Shown here: positions 39,926-49,976 of the stretch, in pieces
Layout of the letters: every line of letters starts with the position of its first letter
Position numbering within the stretch: the stretch's first letter is position 1
NCBI GenBank assembly: GCA_036275915.1
Contig: DASUCV010000014.1
Span: 53,501-117,500, forward strand
Reading direction: 5' to 3'
Length of the DNA stretch: 64,000 nucleotides
Source: Candidatus Polarisedimenticolaceae bacterium
Lineage (GTDB): Bacteria > Acidobacteriota > Polarisedimenticolia > Polarisedimenticolales > DASRJG01
The notes under the pieces: generated by a model
Told to the model about the DNA's origin: nothing
Database searches by the model: none
The model's input: only the letters and a program-made list of their open reading frames with translations
Made by a program: the position numbers and the translations under genes

Positions 39926-41133
39926 GTGCGCGATGAATTGATCCACGACTGGAACGTCGAAAGCGACGCCGGGCGTTCGGGCCCAGTCCTCCTCGACGAT
40001 GAAACGCTCCGTGACGGGCTGCAGTCGCCCTCGGTGACCGATCCCGCGATCGAGGCGAAGCGCCGGCTGCTCCATCTGATGGACGAGCTCGGCATCGACA
40101 CCGCGGACATCGGGCTCCCCGGTGCCGGTCCGAGAGCCGAAGCGGACGTGCTCGCGCTCGCCCAGGAGATCGCGGCGGCGAAGCTCCGGATCGAGGCGAA
40201 TTGCGCCGCGCGCACGATGGTGCGCGACATCGAGCCGATCGCGCGCGTGACGCAGAAGACCGGCGTGCCGATCGAGGCGTGCCTCTTCATCGGCTCGTCG
40301 CCGATCCGCCAGTACGCGGAGGGGTGGGACGAGGAGTTCCTCGTCCGCCAGTCGGTCGACGCGATCGCGTACGCGGTGAAGCAGGGTCTGCGCGTCATGT
40401 ACGTGACCGAGGACACCACGCGTGCCCGGCCGGAGACGGTCCGCCGCCTTTACGGGGAGGCGGTGCGGGCCGGCGCATCACGGGTCTGCATCGCCGACAC
40501 GACCGGCCATGCGACCCCCGAGGGGGCACGGCGTCTCGTGCGCTTCGTTCGCGGCGTCCTCGACGAGGCCGGCGGCACGGCGATCGGCGTCGACTGGCAC
40601 GGTCATCGCGATCGCGGGATGGGGCTCGCGAACGCGATCGCGGCGTTCGAGGCGGGGGCGACACGGGTCCACGGCACCGCGCTCGGCATCGGTGAGCGTT
40701 GCGGGAACGCCGAGATGGATCTGCTCCTCGTCAATTTGAGGCTCCTGGGATGGATCGACCGCCCGCTCACGAAGCTGGGCGACTACTGCCGCACCGCCTC
40801 CGAAGCGCTCGGCATCCCGATTCCGGACAATTACCCGGTCATCGGACAGGACGCGTTCGAGACCGCGACCGGCGTGCACGCGGCGGCGGTCATCAAGGCG
40901 TACAAGAAAGGCGACGCGTGGCTCGCCGATAGGATCTACTCGGGCGTGCCCGCCGCCGACTTCGGCTTCCGCCAGTCGATCCGGATCGGTCCGATGAGCG
41001 GGAAGTCGAATGTGATCTGGTGGCTTGAGAGCCGCGGCATGGAGCCGACCGAAGAGCGCGTCGACCGGATCGTCGCCGCGGCGAAGGGCTCGGACCGCCT
41101 TCTCGAGGATGTCGAGATCCAGGCTCTCGTCTG

Positions 41134-41134
<1 letters not shown>
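39926..41134 (+). CDS. Isopropylmalate/homocitrate synthase-family acyltransferase (DRE-TIM)
   Basis: 402 residues from the GTG at 39926 (a TTG at 39890 would add twelve residues). The DRE-TIM metallolyase core has DETLRDGLQSPSV at the start, the metal-binding VDWHGHRDRGMGL and the loop LGIGERCGNAEMDLLL. The C-terminal leucine-binding regulatory domain of LeuA is lacking, so it is a feedback-insensitive or different-substrate member (homocitrate, citramalate, or alpha-IPM without the R domain). Condensation of acetyl-CoA with a 2-keto acid is the reaction. The stop overlaps the helicase start by one base. Confidence 0.85.
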
Positions 41135-42392
<1,258 letters not shown>

Positions 42393-42396
<4 letters not shown>

Positions 42397-42956
42397 CGCA
42401 TCCCGGGACGCTGCGCATCGTCGCCGGACGCCTCAAGGGCCGAAAGATCCCGGTGCCCGCCGATCCGGAGCTCAGGCCGACCGGCGACCGCGTCCGCGAG
42501 GCGCTGTTCAACATCCTCGGCCAAGACCTGACCGGTTTCCGCGTGCTCGACCTCTACGCGGGTACCGGAGCCCTCGGGTTCGAAGCGTTGAGCCGCGGCG
42601 CTTCGGGTGTGGTGTTCGTCGAGGCGTCGCCGCGCACGGCAGCCGCCATCCGCCAGAGCGCCGAGACGCTGGGAGTCGCCCTCGAGTGCCGGATCTTTGC
42701 CGGCCGGGTCGAGCAGGTCCTCGATCGGACGAAGCTCGGCGGGCCGTTCGAGATCGTCCTGGCGGATCCTCCCTATCGCGAAGAGGCTGGTGCCGGCATC
42801 GTCGAGGCGATCGACGCAGGGCGCGTCCTCGGCCTCCACGGGACCCTCGTCGTCGAACGCGAGTCGCGCTCAGCCGCCCCAGAGGGGACGGTCGGCCTCA
42901 AGCGCTTCCGGACGGCGAAGTACGGCCGGACCTCCCTGGATTTCTTTAAGTATTAG
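42393..42956 (+). CDS. rsmD: 16S rRNA (guanine-966 N2) methyltransferase RsmD
   Basis: 187 residues from the GTG that overlaps the helicase stop. The SAM-binding segment is VLDLYAGTGALGFEALSRG, and the catalytic motif is LADPPYRE, the N/DPPY signature of amino-methyltransferases. The N-terminal LRIVAGRLKGRKIPVP is also characteristic of RsmD, which methylates G966 of 16S rRNA. It ends the DRE-TIM - helicase - rsmD unit. Confidence 0.93.
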
Positions 42957-42984
42957 AAGCATCCAGGACTGTCTGGCTCGGGCG

Positions 42985-43012
42985 TTGAATTCCCGACCGG
43001 CCTGCCTATATT
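42985..43012 (+). promoter_or_regulatory. Sigma-70-type promoter of LysM gene
   Basis: TTGAAT (42985-42990), a 16-base spacer and TATATT (43007-43012) form the best sigma-70-like promoter in the window. Transcription would start near 43019, about 34 bases before the LysM-protein ATG (43053), whose AAGGAG site lies between. Confidence 0.6.
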
Positions 43013-43052
43013 TGGCCGCGGTCAGCTTCTTGCTCGGACGAAGGAGTCGTCG

Positions 43053-44378
43053 ATGAGAATCCCGGTCAGGGTTGGGGTGACGGTTCTGGCCTTCCTTGTC
43101 GCGGCGCTGCCGCTCATGGCCGCCGAGGGCGAGCCCGCGTCGGCGGATTCGACGATCAAGCCGGCCGCACCGGCGGCGGATCAAGCCGCACCGGCGGACT
43201 CGACGATCAAGCCGGCGGCAACGGCGGAGGCGGCCGCACCGGCCGAATCGACGGCAAAGCCGGCGCCGGCGAAAGCCGCGGTGCCCGCGGGGACGTCGAC
43301 CCGGCCGCCGAAGAACCTCAAAAAGGTCGGCGATCACTGGACCGCGTGGGATCCGCCGCAGCCCGCGGGGGAAGGCGCGTACGTCATCCAGAAGGACGAC
43401 TGCTTCTGGGACCTCGCCGGAAAGTGGCTCGGCGATCCGCACCTCTGGCCCCAGGTCTGGGATCAGAACCGTTACGTGCTCGACAGCCACTGGATCTATC
43501 CGGGAGACCCGCTCTCCGTGCCGGCGAAGCCGAACGTCGTTCCGCCGGAAGGTCCGCCGCCGTCAGCGGCAGCGAATCCGACCGACACCGGTGCGGGCAA
43601 CACCACCGAGACGGCGCAGGCGGCCGCGCCGGCGGCGCCGCCGGCAGAAGCTCCGGCCCCCGCGCCCGCGCCGCCCACGCGGACGACCCCTTCGATGATC
43701 CAGATGGCCGACGAGCGCGACCTCTACTGCTCGGGATGGATCGACGACCAGCACCAGCCGTCGCTCCTGAAGATCGCGGGCGGTGAGCTCGAGAAGATCA
43801 TGCAGGCGCACGACGACATCGTCTACCTCAACCAGGGTCGCACTCAGGGGATTCAAGCCGGCGCCGATTACGTCGTCGTGCGCCCGGAGCGCAAGGTCGT
43901 GCACCCGGCGACGAAGGAGATGGTCGGGACCTACACGCAGCGACTCGGGCATGTGCGTGTCCTCTGCGCGCAGGAGAACACCGCGACCGCCGTCGTGGTC
44001 AGCTCGTGCGAGGACATCCGGCCGGGTGACGAGCTCCTTCCGTGGAAGGAGCTGCAGAGCCCGATGATGGACCACGTTCCGCCCATGGATCGATGCGCGG
44101 AGCCGTCCGGCCTCGCGCAGGGTTGGGTCATCGACGGCGGCCCGGATGCCCTTCTGTCGGTCGGCGGCGGCAACCTGATCTCGACCGATCTCGGTCCCGA
44201 GGACGGCATCCGCCCCGGCTCGCTGCTCACGATCTATCGCGACAACGGCGACCTGCCTCGCAAGGTCCTCGCCCAGGGCGTCGTCCTGAGCGTCGAGAAC
44301 AAGACCTCGACCGTGAAGCTCGTCACCTCGCGCGTCGAAGTCCGCCCCGGCGATCGCGCGGAGGTCCTCCAGCAGTAG
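43053..44378 (+). CDS. Secreted LysM-domain protein
   Basis: 441 residues. A signal peptide (1-24) is followed by about 70 residues of imperfect ADSTIKPAA-type repeats. Next comes a LysM domain (YVIQKDDCFWDLAGKWLG, QNRYVLDSHWIYPGDPLSV), which in the family binds GlcNAc-containing glycans such as peptidoglycan. An Ala/Pro-rich linker and a C-terminal domain of about 230 residues of unknown type follow. The domain ends with a possible S1-like or ribosome-type fold (LVTSRVEVRPGDRAEVL), but I do not recognise it. It has its own promoter and a strong terminator, so it is a monocistronic envelope gene. Confidence 0.82.
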   Translation: MRIPVRVGVTVLAFLVAALPLMAAEGEPASADSTIKPAAPAADQAAPADSTIKPAATAEAAAPAESTAKPAPAKAAVPAGTSTRPPKNLKKVGDHWTAWDPPQPAGEGAYVIQKDDCFWDLAGKWLGDPHLWPQVWDQNRYVLDSHWIYPGDPLSVPAKPNVVPPEGPPPSAAANPTDTGAGNTTETAQAAAPAAPPAEAPAPAPAPPTRTTPSMIQMADERDLYCSGWIDDQHQPSLLKIAGGELEKIMQAHDDIVYLNQGRTQGIQAGADYVVVRPERKVVHPATKEMVGTYTQRLGHVRVLCAQENTATAVVVSSCEDIRPGDELLPWKELQSPMMDHVPPMDRCAEPSGLAQGWVIDGGPDALLSVGGGNLISTDLGPEDGIRPGSLLTIYRDNGDLPRKVLAQGVVLSVENKTSTVKLVTSRVEVRPGDRAEVLQQ

Positions 44379-44401
44379 GCCATTCCGACGAAGGATCGAT
44401 G

Positions 44402-44435
44402 AAGGCCCGCGGGTTCGTCCGCGGGCCTTTTCGTT
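44402..44435 (+). terminator. Rho-independent terminator after LysM gene
   Basis: A GGCCCGCGG/CCGCGGGCC stem (44404-44412 and 44419-44427) with a six-base loop is followed by TTTTCGTTT. It ends 24 bases after the LysM-protein stop. The other strand has only a short T-run, so it works best for the plus-strand gene. The MshEN gene on the minus strand ends at 44436, just beyond it. Confidence 0.85.
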
Positions 44436-45614
44436 TCAGATCTCCCGAAGCTTCTTGCGGAGCAGGAGCAGCTCGAACGCGAGGCCGGCTTTCGCCGCGA
44501 CCCGTCTCATGAGCGGGATGTCGGGGCGGGTCATCGGGGCGTCGTCGGCATCGAGGTAGAACAGGGCGACCGTGCGTTCCTTCACCACGATCGGCAGGAC
44601 GAGAACGGTCGCCGGCAGCCTTCCGCCCAGCGCCGTGTACAGGTCGCGGTTCGCCGGGAGCGCCGGGACGACGCCGAAATAGAAGTCCCGGCTCGTGAGC
44701 GCGGTGTCGAATACCGTGCCGCTCCCGGAAGGCACCGTCACCGCGCGGAGCTGTTCCGTCTCGAATGCCCGTCCGCGTCCCGCGACGCCGCGGATTCCGT
44801 CCTTGCCGGCGGCGAAGAGGCCGCACCGGGTCGCCCGCTCGCCGCAGAACGCGAAGAGAGCCTCGGCGATCTCGTCGCGATCACGCGCGGCGGCCAGCGC
44901 TTCGTCCAAGCCGTCGAGTGACGCCGGCTCCGGGGCTCGCGCCACCGCCGCTCGCGAGGCGTGCCTCGCGGGGTCGGTCTCGGAGGCGTCGCCCGCCTCG
45001 CGCGGCATGAAGTCGTCGATCTCGAACTGCGCGTCCATCGGACGCCCGTCGAGGCCGACCTCCGGCTCCGGGGACGCGGGAGCCTCCTCGGAGGGCGCTC
45101 CTGGACGGGACCGCTCGTGCGCCGGCGACTGTTCCGGGACCAGGCGGATTCCTCTCGTGCTCTCGAATTTGAGGCGGTAGTGGCGCTCGAGCGCCTGGTA
45201 GACCCGCGGCTCGGCCGCGATCCACGGCTCGACCGTGTGACCGACGGCCGCCTGGATCTCACGAAGCGCGACCGGATCGCGCGGATTCGCCGTCGCGATG
45301 CGGAGGCGGCCCTGCTCGAGGCGGAACGGGCAGACGCGGTGGCGCTCGACGAGCGGAAGGGGAATCGCCTCGAGCGCTTCCGCGGTCGCCGTGCGCAGGT
45401 GCTCCCACGACGCGTAGGGGACTCCGGCCACGTCGGTGAGCGCCTCGCCCAGGACCGGCTCGCTCACGTATCCGAGACGGAGCAGGTGCGAGTCGAGGCG
45501 CCCGCCGAAGAAGCTCTGCGTGCGCCTCGCCTCATCGATCTGGTCCGGCGTGATCCAGCCGTGCTCCAGAAGGTACTCGGCCACCCGCCTGGCGATCAAC
45601 GGTTCGCCGTCCAT
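44436..45614 (-). CDS. MshEN-like N-terminal protein with GAF-like C-terminus
   Basis: 392 residues. The N-terminal 130 residues (ITPDQIDEARRTQ...LRLGYVSEPVLGEALTDVAGVP) resemble the GspE/MshE N-terminal domain, which binds c-di-GMP in secretion ATPases, but no ATPase follows. A Pro/Glu/Ala-rich linker leads to a C-terminal GAF-like domain (FGVVPALPANRDLYTALGG, LVLPIVVKERTVALFYLDA). It starts 6 bases after the pnp stop, so it is the distal gene of the ribosome/RNase operon and may be a regulator. The domain calls are moderate and its function is unknown. Confidence 0.68.
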   Translation of the reverse strand: MDGEPLIARRVAEYLLEHGWITPDQIDEARRTQSFFGGRLDSHLLRLGYVSEPVLGEALTDVAGVPYASWEHLRTATAEALEAIPLPLVERHRVCPFRLEQGRLRIATANPRDPVALREIQAAVGHTVEPWIAAEPRVYQALERHYRLKFESTRGIRLVPEQSPAHERSRPGAPSEEAPASPEPEVGLDGRPMDAQFEIDDFMPREAGDASETDPARHASRAAVARAPEPASLDGLDEALAAARDRDEIAEALFAFCGERATRCGLFAAGKDGIRGVAGRGRAFETEQLRAVTVPSGSGTVFDTALTSRDFYFGVVPALPANRDLYTALGGRLPATVLVLPIVVKERTVALFYLDADDAPMTRPDIPLMRRVAAKAGLAFELLLLRKKLREI

Positions 45615-45620
45615 GACACC

Positions 45621-47849
45621 TCAGCGCGGTTGGTTCGATCCCGACCCACCGTGTCCGCCGCGTCCACGGCCGCCGCGATCGCCACCACGATCGCCGCCGC
45701 GGCCCATGCCGCCGCGCCGCTCGCGACCGCCGCCGACCGCCGCGGGCTCCTCAGGGGCCTCGCCGCGCTGCTCCCTGAGAACCGCCTTGCGGGAGACCCT
45801 GACGCGGCCCTGTCCGTCGATCTCGATGACCTTGACGAGGACCTCGTGGCCTTCGTCGAGGACGTCGCGCACCTCGTTGATCCGGTGCTCGTCGATCTCG
45901 GAGATGTGCAGAAGACCCTCCACGCCGGGGAGGATCTCCACGAACGCCCCGAAGTTGACGACGCGCACCACCTTGCCGAGATACGTCTTGCCCAGCTCCG
46001 CCTCGGCGGTGAGCTCCTTGATGATCGCGACCGCCTTCTGCGCCGCGGTCTCGTCCGAGCTCGCGATGTCGACGCGGCCGTCGTCGTGGACCTCGATCTT
46101 GCAGCCGGTCCGCTCGACGATCGAGCGGATCGTCTTGCCGCCTTGTCCGATGACGTCGCGGATCTTCTCTTTGTTGATCTGGATCGTGATGATGCGTGGC
46201 GCGTAGGGAGAGATGCTGCCGCGGTGCGAGGGGAGCGCGGCGTTCATCGTGTCGAGGATCTCGAGGCGAGCCCGGCGCGCCTGATCGAGAGCCTTCTCCA
46301 TGATCTCGCGCGTGATGCCGGTAATCTTGATGTCCATCTGGAGGCCGGTGATCCCCTTCACCGATCCGGCGACCTTGAAATCCATGTCGCCGTGATGATC
46401 TTCGGCTCCCGCGATATCGGTGAGCACGGCCCACTTCTCGCCGATCTTGACGAGGCCCATCGCGATGCCGGCAACCGGCGCCTTCTGCGGCACCCCGGCG
46501 TCCATCAGGGCGAGCGAGCCTCCGCAGATCGACGCCATCGACGACGACCCGTTCGACTCGAGGATGTCGGAGACGATCCGGATCGTGTACGGCCACTCGT
46601 CTTCCTTGGGCACGAGCGGGAGGAGCGACCTTTCAGCGAGGGCCCCGTGGCCGATCTCGCGCCGCCCCGGCCCGCGGAGGAACTTCACCTCGCCGACCGA
46701 GAACGGGGGAAAGTTGTAGTGGAGCATGAACCGCCGCAGCGACTCGCCCTCGATCCAGTCGAGCTTCTGCGCGTCGGCGGAGGTTCCGAGGGTGACGGTG
46801 ACGAGCGCCTGCGTCTCGCCGCGCGTGAAGAGCGCCGAGCCGTGTGTGCGCGGCAGAACCCCGACCTCGCAGGTGATCGGCCGGATCTCGTCGAAGCGGC
46901 GGCCGTCGAGGCGGATTCCCTTGTCCAGGATCTCCTCGTGGAGGATGGCGTCCTGGAGGTCGTACCACAGCGACCCTGCGAACTTCTTCGCCTCCGCCTC
47001 CTCGGCGGTGAACCCGCCGAGCATCTCTTTCTTCAGCTCGTCGACCTTCGCGTAGCTCTCGAGCTTGCCCTTGATCCGCATCGCCGCGGAGAGCTTGTCC
47101 TTCCACGCCGCGGTGACGCGATCCTTGACGCCCTCGGGCTCGGAGGGCGCGGGCACCGCGCGCCGGGCGCGTCCCATCTCGGCCGACAGGCTCGCCTGCG
47201 CAGCGACGATGTCCTTGATCGCGTCGTGGCCGCGGACGATCGCCTCGAGCATCTCCGCTTCGGAGACCTCGGTGGCGCCCGCCTCGACCATGACGACCGC
47301 GTCGGCCGATCCGGCGACGACCAGGTCGATCCGGCTCGTCTCGAGCTCGGCATAGGTCGGATTGATGAGGTAGCTTCCGTCGGGCGTCAGGCCCACGCGG
47401 ACCGCGGCGATCGGGTGCGGGAACGGAATGTCGGAGACGGCGAGCGCGAACGAAGCGCCCGTGAGCGCGAGGACGTCCGGATCGTTCTCCTGATCGGCCG
47501 AGAGCACGAGCGCGATGACCTGCGTCTCGCACGCCCAGCCGCTCGGGAACAGGGGACGGAGCGGACGATCGATGAAGCGCGAGGTGAGGACCTCTTTCTC
47601 GTTGGGCCGGCCCTCGCGCCGGAAGAATCCGCCCGGGATCTTGCCCGCGGCGTAAGTGTTCTCGCGGTAGTCGACGGTGAGCGGGAGGAAGTCGACCCCT
47701 TCGCGGGGCGATTTCGCGGCGCATACGGTGACGAGCACGACCGTATCGCCGCAGCGCACGGTGACCGCGCCGTCGGCTTGCTTGGCAATCTTGCCGGTTT
47801 CGACGATGAGGGTCTTCCCCCCGACCTGGATCTCCCGACGTCGTATCAA
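45621..47849 (-). CDS. pnp: Polynucleotide phosphorylase (PNPase)
   Basis: 742 residues from the TTG at 47849, which has a GGAGG site upstream and begins [19 protein letters not shown]. It degrades mRNA 3' to 5' with phosphate. There are two RNase PH domains ([27 protein letters not shown] core, and [10 protein letters not shown]), an alpha-helical domain between them, a KH domain ([20 protein letters not shown]), an S1 domain ([21 protein letters not shown]) and a Gly/Arg-rich tail ([12 protein letters not shown]) suited to RNA binding. It follows rpsO as in most bacteria. Confidence 0.96.
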   Translation of the reverse strand: MIRRREIQVGGKTLIVETGKIAKQADGAVTVRCGDTVVLVTVCAAKSPREGVDFLPLTVDYRENTYAAGKIPGGFFRREGRPNEKEVLTSRFIDRPLRPLFPSGWACETQVIALVLSADQENDPDVLALTGASFALAVSDIPFPHPIAAVRVGLTPDGSYLINPTYAELETSRIDLVVAGSADAVVMVEAGATEVSEAEMLEAIVRGHDAIKDIVAAQASLSAEMGRARRAVPAPSEPEGVKDRVTAAWKDKLSAAMRIKGKLESYAKVDELKKEMLGGFTAEEAEAKKFAGSLWYDLQDAILHEEILDKGIRLDGRRFDEIRPITCEVGVLPRTHGSALFTRGETQALVTVTLGTSADAQKLDWIEGESLRRFMLHYNFPPFSVGEVKFLRGPGRREIGHGALAERSLLPLVPKEDEWPYTIRIVSDILESNGSSSMASICGGSLALMDAGVPQKAPVAGIAMGLVKIGEKWAVLTDIAGAEDHHGDMDFKVAGSVKGITGLQMDIKITGITREIMEKALDQARRARLEILDTMNAALPSHRGSISPYAPRIITIQINKEKIRDVIGQGGKTIRSIVERTGCKIEVHDDGRVDIASSDETAAQKAVAIIKELTAEAELGKTYLGKVVRVVNFGAFVEILPGVEGLLHISEIDEHRINEVRDVLDEGHEVLVKVIEIDGQGRVRVSRKAVLREQRGEAPEEPAAVGGGRERRGGMGRGGDRGGDRGGRGRGGHGGSGSNQPR

Positions 47850-47881
47850 AGTCCTACCTCCGCGGTGCCCGCCGCACGGCG

Positions 47882-47900
47882 CCGCCCACCGGGTGGGCGG
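47882..47900 (-). ncRNA. Candidate hairpin in pnp leader RNA
   Basis: CCGCCCACC, one base, GGTGGGCGG is a perfect nine-base inverted repeat located about 33 bases upstream of the pnp TTG. In E. coli the pnp leader hairpin is cut by RNase III and allows PNPase autocontrol. This could play the same role. The remainder of the 208-base rpsO-pnp gap is Gly/Trp-poor, with a weaker stem at 47914-47930. Confidence 0.4.
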
Positions 47901-48057
47901 AGCGAGGGTGGGAGGAACTCCCTTGGTTCCTTGGTGTTCTTCATGGCTGTGTTGTCGTCATCGTCGAAGGGGCGAACATCGGCCCCGGGCCCCGGCGGAC
48001 GCTCATGCACCCGCCCGCATCGTCGTGCTCGAGACGGGGCGCCATGGCTGGCCGGCC

Positions 48058-48324
48058 TTACTTGCGGATCCCGAGCCGGCCGATGATCCGCTGATAGCGT
48101 TCAAAATCCTTGCGCTTGAGATAGTCGAGCAGGCGGCGCCGCTTGCCGACCATCTTCATGAGCCCGAGACGCGAGTGGTAATCCTTCGCATGCGAGCGGA
48201 AGTGATCGGTGAGGTGCTCGATGCGGCGCGTGAGGATCGCGACCTGGACCTCGGGCGAGCCGGTGTCGGCGTCGTGGGTCCGGAAGTCCTTGATGAGGTC
48301 GGATTTGGCGCTGACGTCGGCCAC
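48058..48324 (-). CDS. rpsO: 30S ribosomal protein S15
   Basis: 88 residues from the GTG at 48324, with GGAGGAGG just upstream. The body [37 protein letters not shown]...[20 protein letters not shown] is S15 throughout, which binds the central domain of 16S rRNA. It sits between truB and pnp as in many genomes. Two separate leader hairpins (48372-48401 for rpsO, 47882-47900 for pnp) suggest individual control. Confidence 0.96.
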   Translation of the reverse strand: MADVSAKSDLIKDFRTHDADTGSPEVQVAILTRRIEHLTDHFRSHAKDYHSRLGLMKMVGKRRRLLDYLKRKDFERYQRIIGRLGIRK

Positions 48325-48371
48325 GGTTGCCTCCTCCGGACCGTCGACGTACGCGAGCGGCCCAGATCGAT

Positions 48372-48401
48372 GGTTCGGGCTGAAAAACAGGTTCCCGAAC
48401 C
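48372..48401 (-). ncRNA. Candidate rpsO leader hairpin (possible S15 binding site)
   Basis: On the minus strand GGTTCGGG (48401-48394) pairs with CCCGAACC (48379-48372), eight perfect base pairs. The enclosed AACCTGTTTTTCAG contains a further CTG/CAG pairing with a TTTTT loop. It begins about 12 bases after the truB stop and ends 47 bases before the rpsO GTG. S15 represses its own mRNA through leader structures in several bacteria. Confidence 0.45.
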
Positions 48402-48406
48402 GCGGG

Positions 48407-48412
48407 ACCGTA
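48407..48412 (-). promoter_or_regulatory. Candidate extended -10 (TGA TACGGT) of rpsO
   Basis: TACGGT, preceded by TGA that is also the truB stop codon, lies immediately before the rpsO leader hairpin. A TGn extension fits an extended -10 promoter, giving rpsO its own transcript. Confidence 0.3.
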
Positions 48413-49303
48413 TCACACGGGCTCAGGATGGGCAACGGCGAGGACGACCCTCGGACGGAGCAGCCCAGCGGAGACCTCCCCGATCCCGATGAGGTTGCCC
48501 GTCGCCGAGCGGACGGCGACCTCGACCCCCTCGGGCGCGCCGGGAGGGTAAGGAACGGCGGTGCCCGCCGCGAAGAGCGGAGCATCCTCGGGCCGGAGCA
48601 AATTCAACCTGGGGCAGACGAGCGGCAGCTCGTCGAGACCGATCAGCGCGGCGCGCACGTCGTCGGGCCCGGCGGGCCACGGGAGCGCCGCGGCGACGCC
48701 CCACGCGCCGATGCCGATCCGGCGAAGCGTCTCGACGGTCGCACCGCACCCGAGGGCCCGTCCGAGATCGCGCACGGCGGCGCGAACGTACGTGCCGGAC
48801 GACGCCGCGAGCTCGTAGTCGAAGATGCGGGGATCGCCGGTGGGCGCTACCGCAAACCGGTCGATCGTCACGGCAACCGGAGCCGCCGTCGACGGACGGC
48901 CCGCGCGTGCGAGCTTGTACAGACGTTTTCCGCCCACGCGTTTGGCGGACACCGCGGGGGGCACCTGCTCGTTCCTTCCGACGAGCGCGCTCGCGGCCCT
49001 CGCCACCTGCTGGTCGGCGGGAAGCTCACCCTCATGGCGATGCAGGATCACGCCGGTGATGTCGTCGGTCGACGTCGTCACACCGAGCACGAGCCGTCCG
49101 ACGTACGTCTTCGGCTCGTGGGGGAGGTACCGCGCCAGGCGTGTCGCTCTCCCGGTGACGACGGCGAGGAGTCCGGTCGCCGCGGGATCGAGCGTGCCGG
49201 TGTGTCCCGCGCGCGCACCGCCGAGCGCGGCGCGCACGCCCGCGACGACGTCGTGGCTCGTGGGCCCGGCCGGCTTGTCGAGGAGCAGGAGGCCGTCGAT
49301 CAC
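48413..49303 (-). CDS. truB: tRNA pseudouridine-55 synthase TruB
   Basis: 296 residues from the GTG at 49303, whose first bases overlap the rbfA stop (GTGA). TruB isomerises U55 of the T-loop. The catalytic aspartate lies in [14 protein letters not shown], and the [17 protein letters not shown] and [15 protein letters not shown] segments are typical. It has a C-terminal PUA-like part. Part of the rimP-nusA-infB-rbfA-truB-rpsO-pnp group. Confidence 0.95.
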   Translation of the reverse strand: MIDGLLLLDKPAGPTSHDVVAGVRAALGGARAGHTGTLDPAATGLLAVVTGRATRLARYLPHEPKTYVGRLVLGVTTSTDDITGVILHRHEGELPADQQVARAASALVGRNEQVPPAVSAKRVGGKRLYKLARAGRPSTAAPVAVTIDRFAVAPTGDPRIFDYELAASSGTYVRAAVRDLGRALGCGATVETLRRIGIGAWGVAAALPWPAGPDDVRAALIGLDELPLVCPRLNLLRPEDAPLFAAGTAVPYPPGAPEGVEVAVRSATGNLIGIGEVSAGLLRPRVVLAVAHPEPV

Positions 49304-49668
49304 CGGGAGTCCGGCTCGTCTTCGGGATCGTCGGCGTGAAGCTCCTGGAGGATCGCCTCGACGCGGGACCCGCGCTCGAGCGTCGCGTCGGAGAAGAAGC
49401 GCAGCAACGGGGTGTGCCTGAGCTTCGCGCGAGTCGATACGGCACGGCGGAGGAACGCGACCGCTTCGTTCAAGGCGTCGACCGCGTCGTCGCGCTCCGA
49501 GGCGCTCCCGAGGCGGGAGACGTAGACCTTCGCCTGCTTCAGATCGGGCGAGAGAACGACGCCGGTGAGCGTGACGAAGCCGACCCGCGGATCGCGGATC
49601 TCGCGGACCGCCTCCGCGAGGACCGCTCGGATCTCTTCGCCGACGCGTTCGTTGCGGCGGTGCGTCAC
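49300..49668 (-). CDS. rbfA: Ribosome-binding factor A
   Basis: 122 residues from the GTG at 49668 that overlaps the DUF503 stop as GTGA. RbfA binds immature 30S subunits and helps 16S 5' end maturation. The KH-type core RRNERVGEEIRAVLAEAV, DPRVGFVTLTGVVLSPDLKQAKVYVS, LRHTPLLRFFSDATLERGSRVEAIL is the standard form. It is truncated at neither end. Confidence 0.94.
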   Translation of the reverse strand: MTHRRNERVGEEIRAVLAEAVREIRDPRVGFVTLTGVVLSPDLKQAKVYVSRLGSASERDDAVDALNEAVAFLRRAVSTRAKLRHTPLLRFFSDATLERGSRVEAILQELHADDPEDEPDSR

Positions 49669-49973
49669 GCGAGCGCTCCATCGTCCGCTTCGAGGAAGTC
49701 TCGCCCGGTCTCCACGAGGTGGCCAGGCACCTGCGCTTCGATCTCGCGCACGATCGTCTCGAAGAGCGCGTCGAGTGGATCCCGTCGCGGCCCCACAGTG
49801 ACGACGGCGACTCCGGCGCGCTGCCACAGATCGGCATGCGCGGGGAGCTCGGACACCGCGACGTTGTGATGGGCCCGCAGCCGGTCCTTGACGCTGCGCA
49901 GCACCTGCCGCTTGTCTTTCAGCGACCGCGCCTGCGGGAGGTGGATCTCGACCGTCAGGAGCCCGATCGTCAC
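49665..49973 (-). CDS. DUF503 (YlxP-like) protein
   Basis: 102 residues from the GTG at 49973. The start TIGLLTVEIHLPQARSLKDKRQVLRSVKDRL and the HHNVAVSELPAHADLWQRAGVAVVTVG segment define DUF503/YlxP, small proteins encoded between infB and rbfA in many bacteria and linked to ribosome assembly by gene order only. Gap to infB is 3 bases. Function is unknown. Confidence 0.85.
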   Translation of the reverse strand: MTIGLLTVEIHLPQARSLKDKRQVLRSVKDRLRAHHNVAVSELPAHADLWQRAGVAVVTVGPRRDPLDALFETIVREIEAQVPGHLVETGRDFLEADDGALA

Positions 49974-49976
49974 GCG

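Noticed and set aside
44961..48086. Open frame of over 1000 codons opposite the MshEN gene and pnp
   Set aside because: Purely antisense to pnp and neighbours; composition is Asp/Arg/Leu-rich low-complexity and no domain is recognisable.
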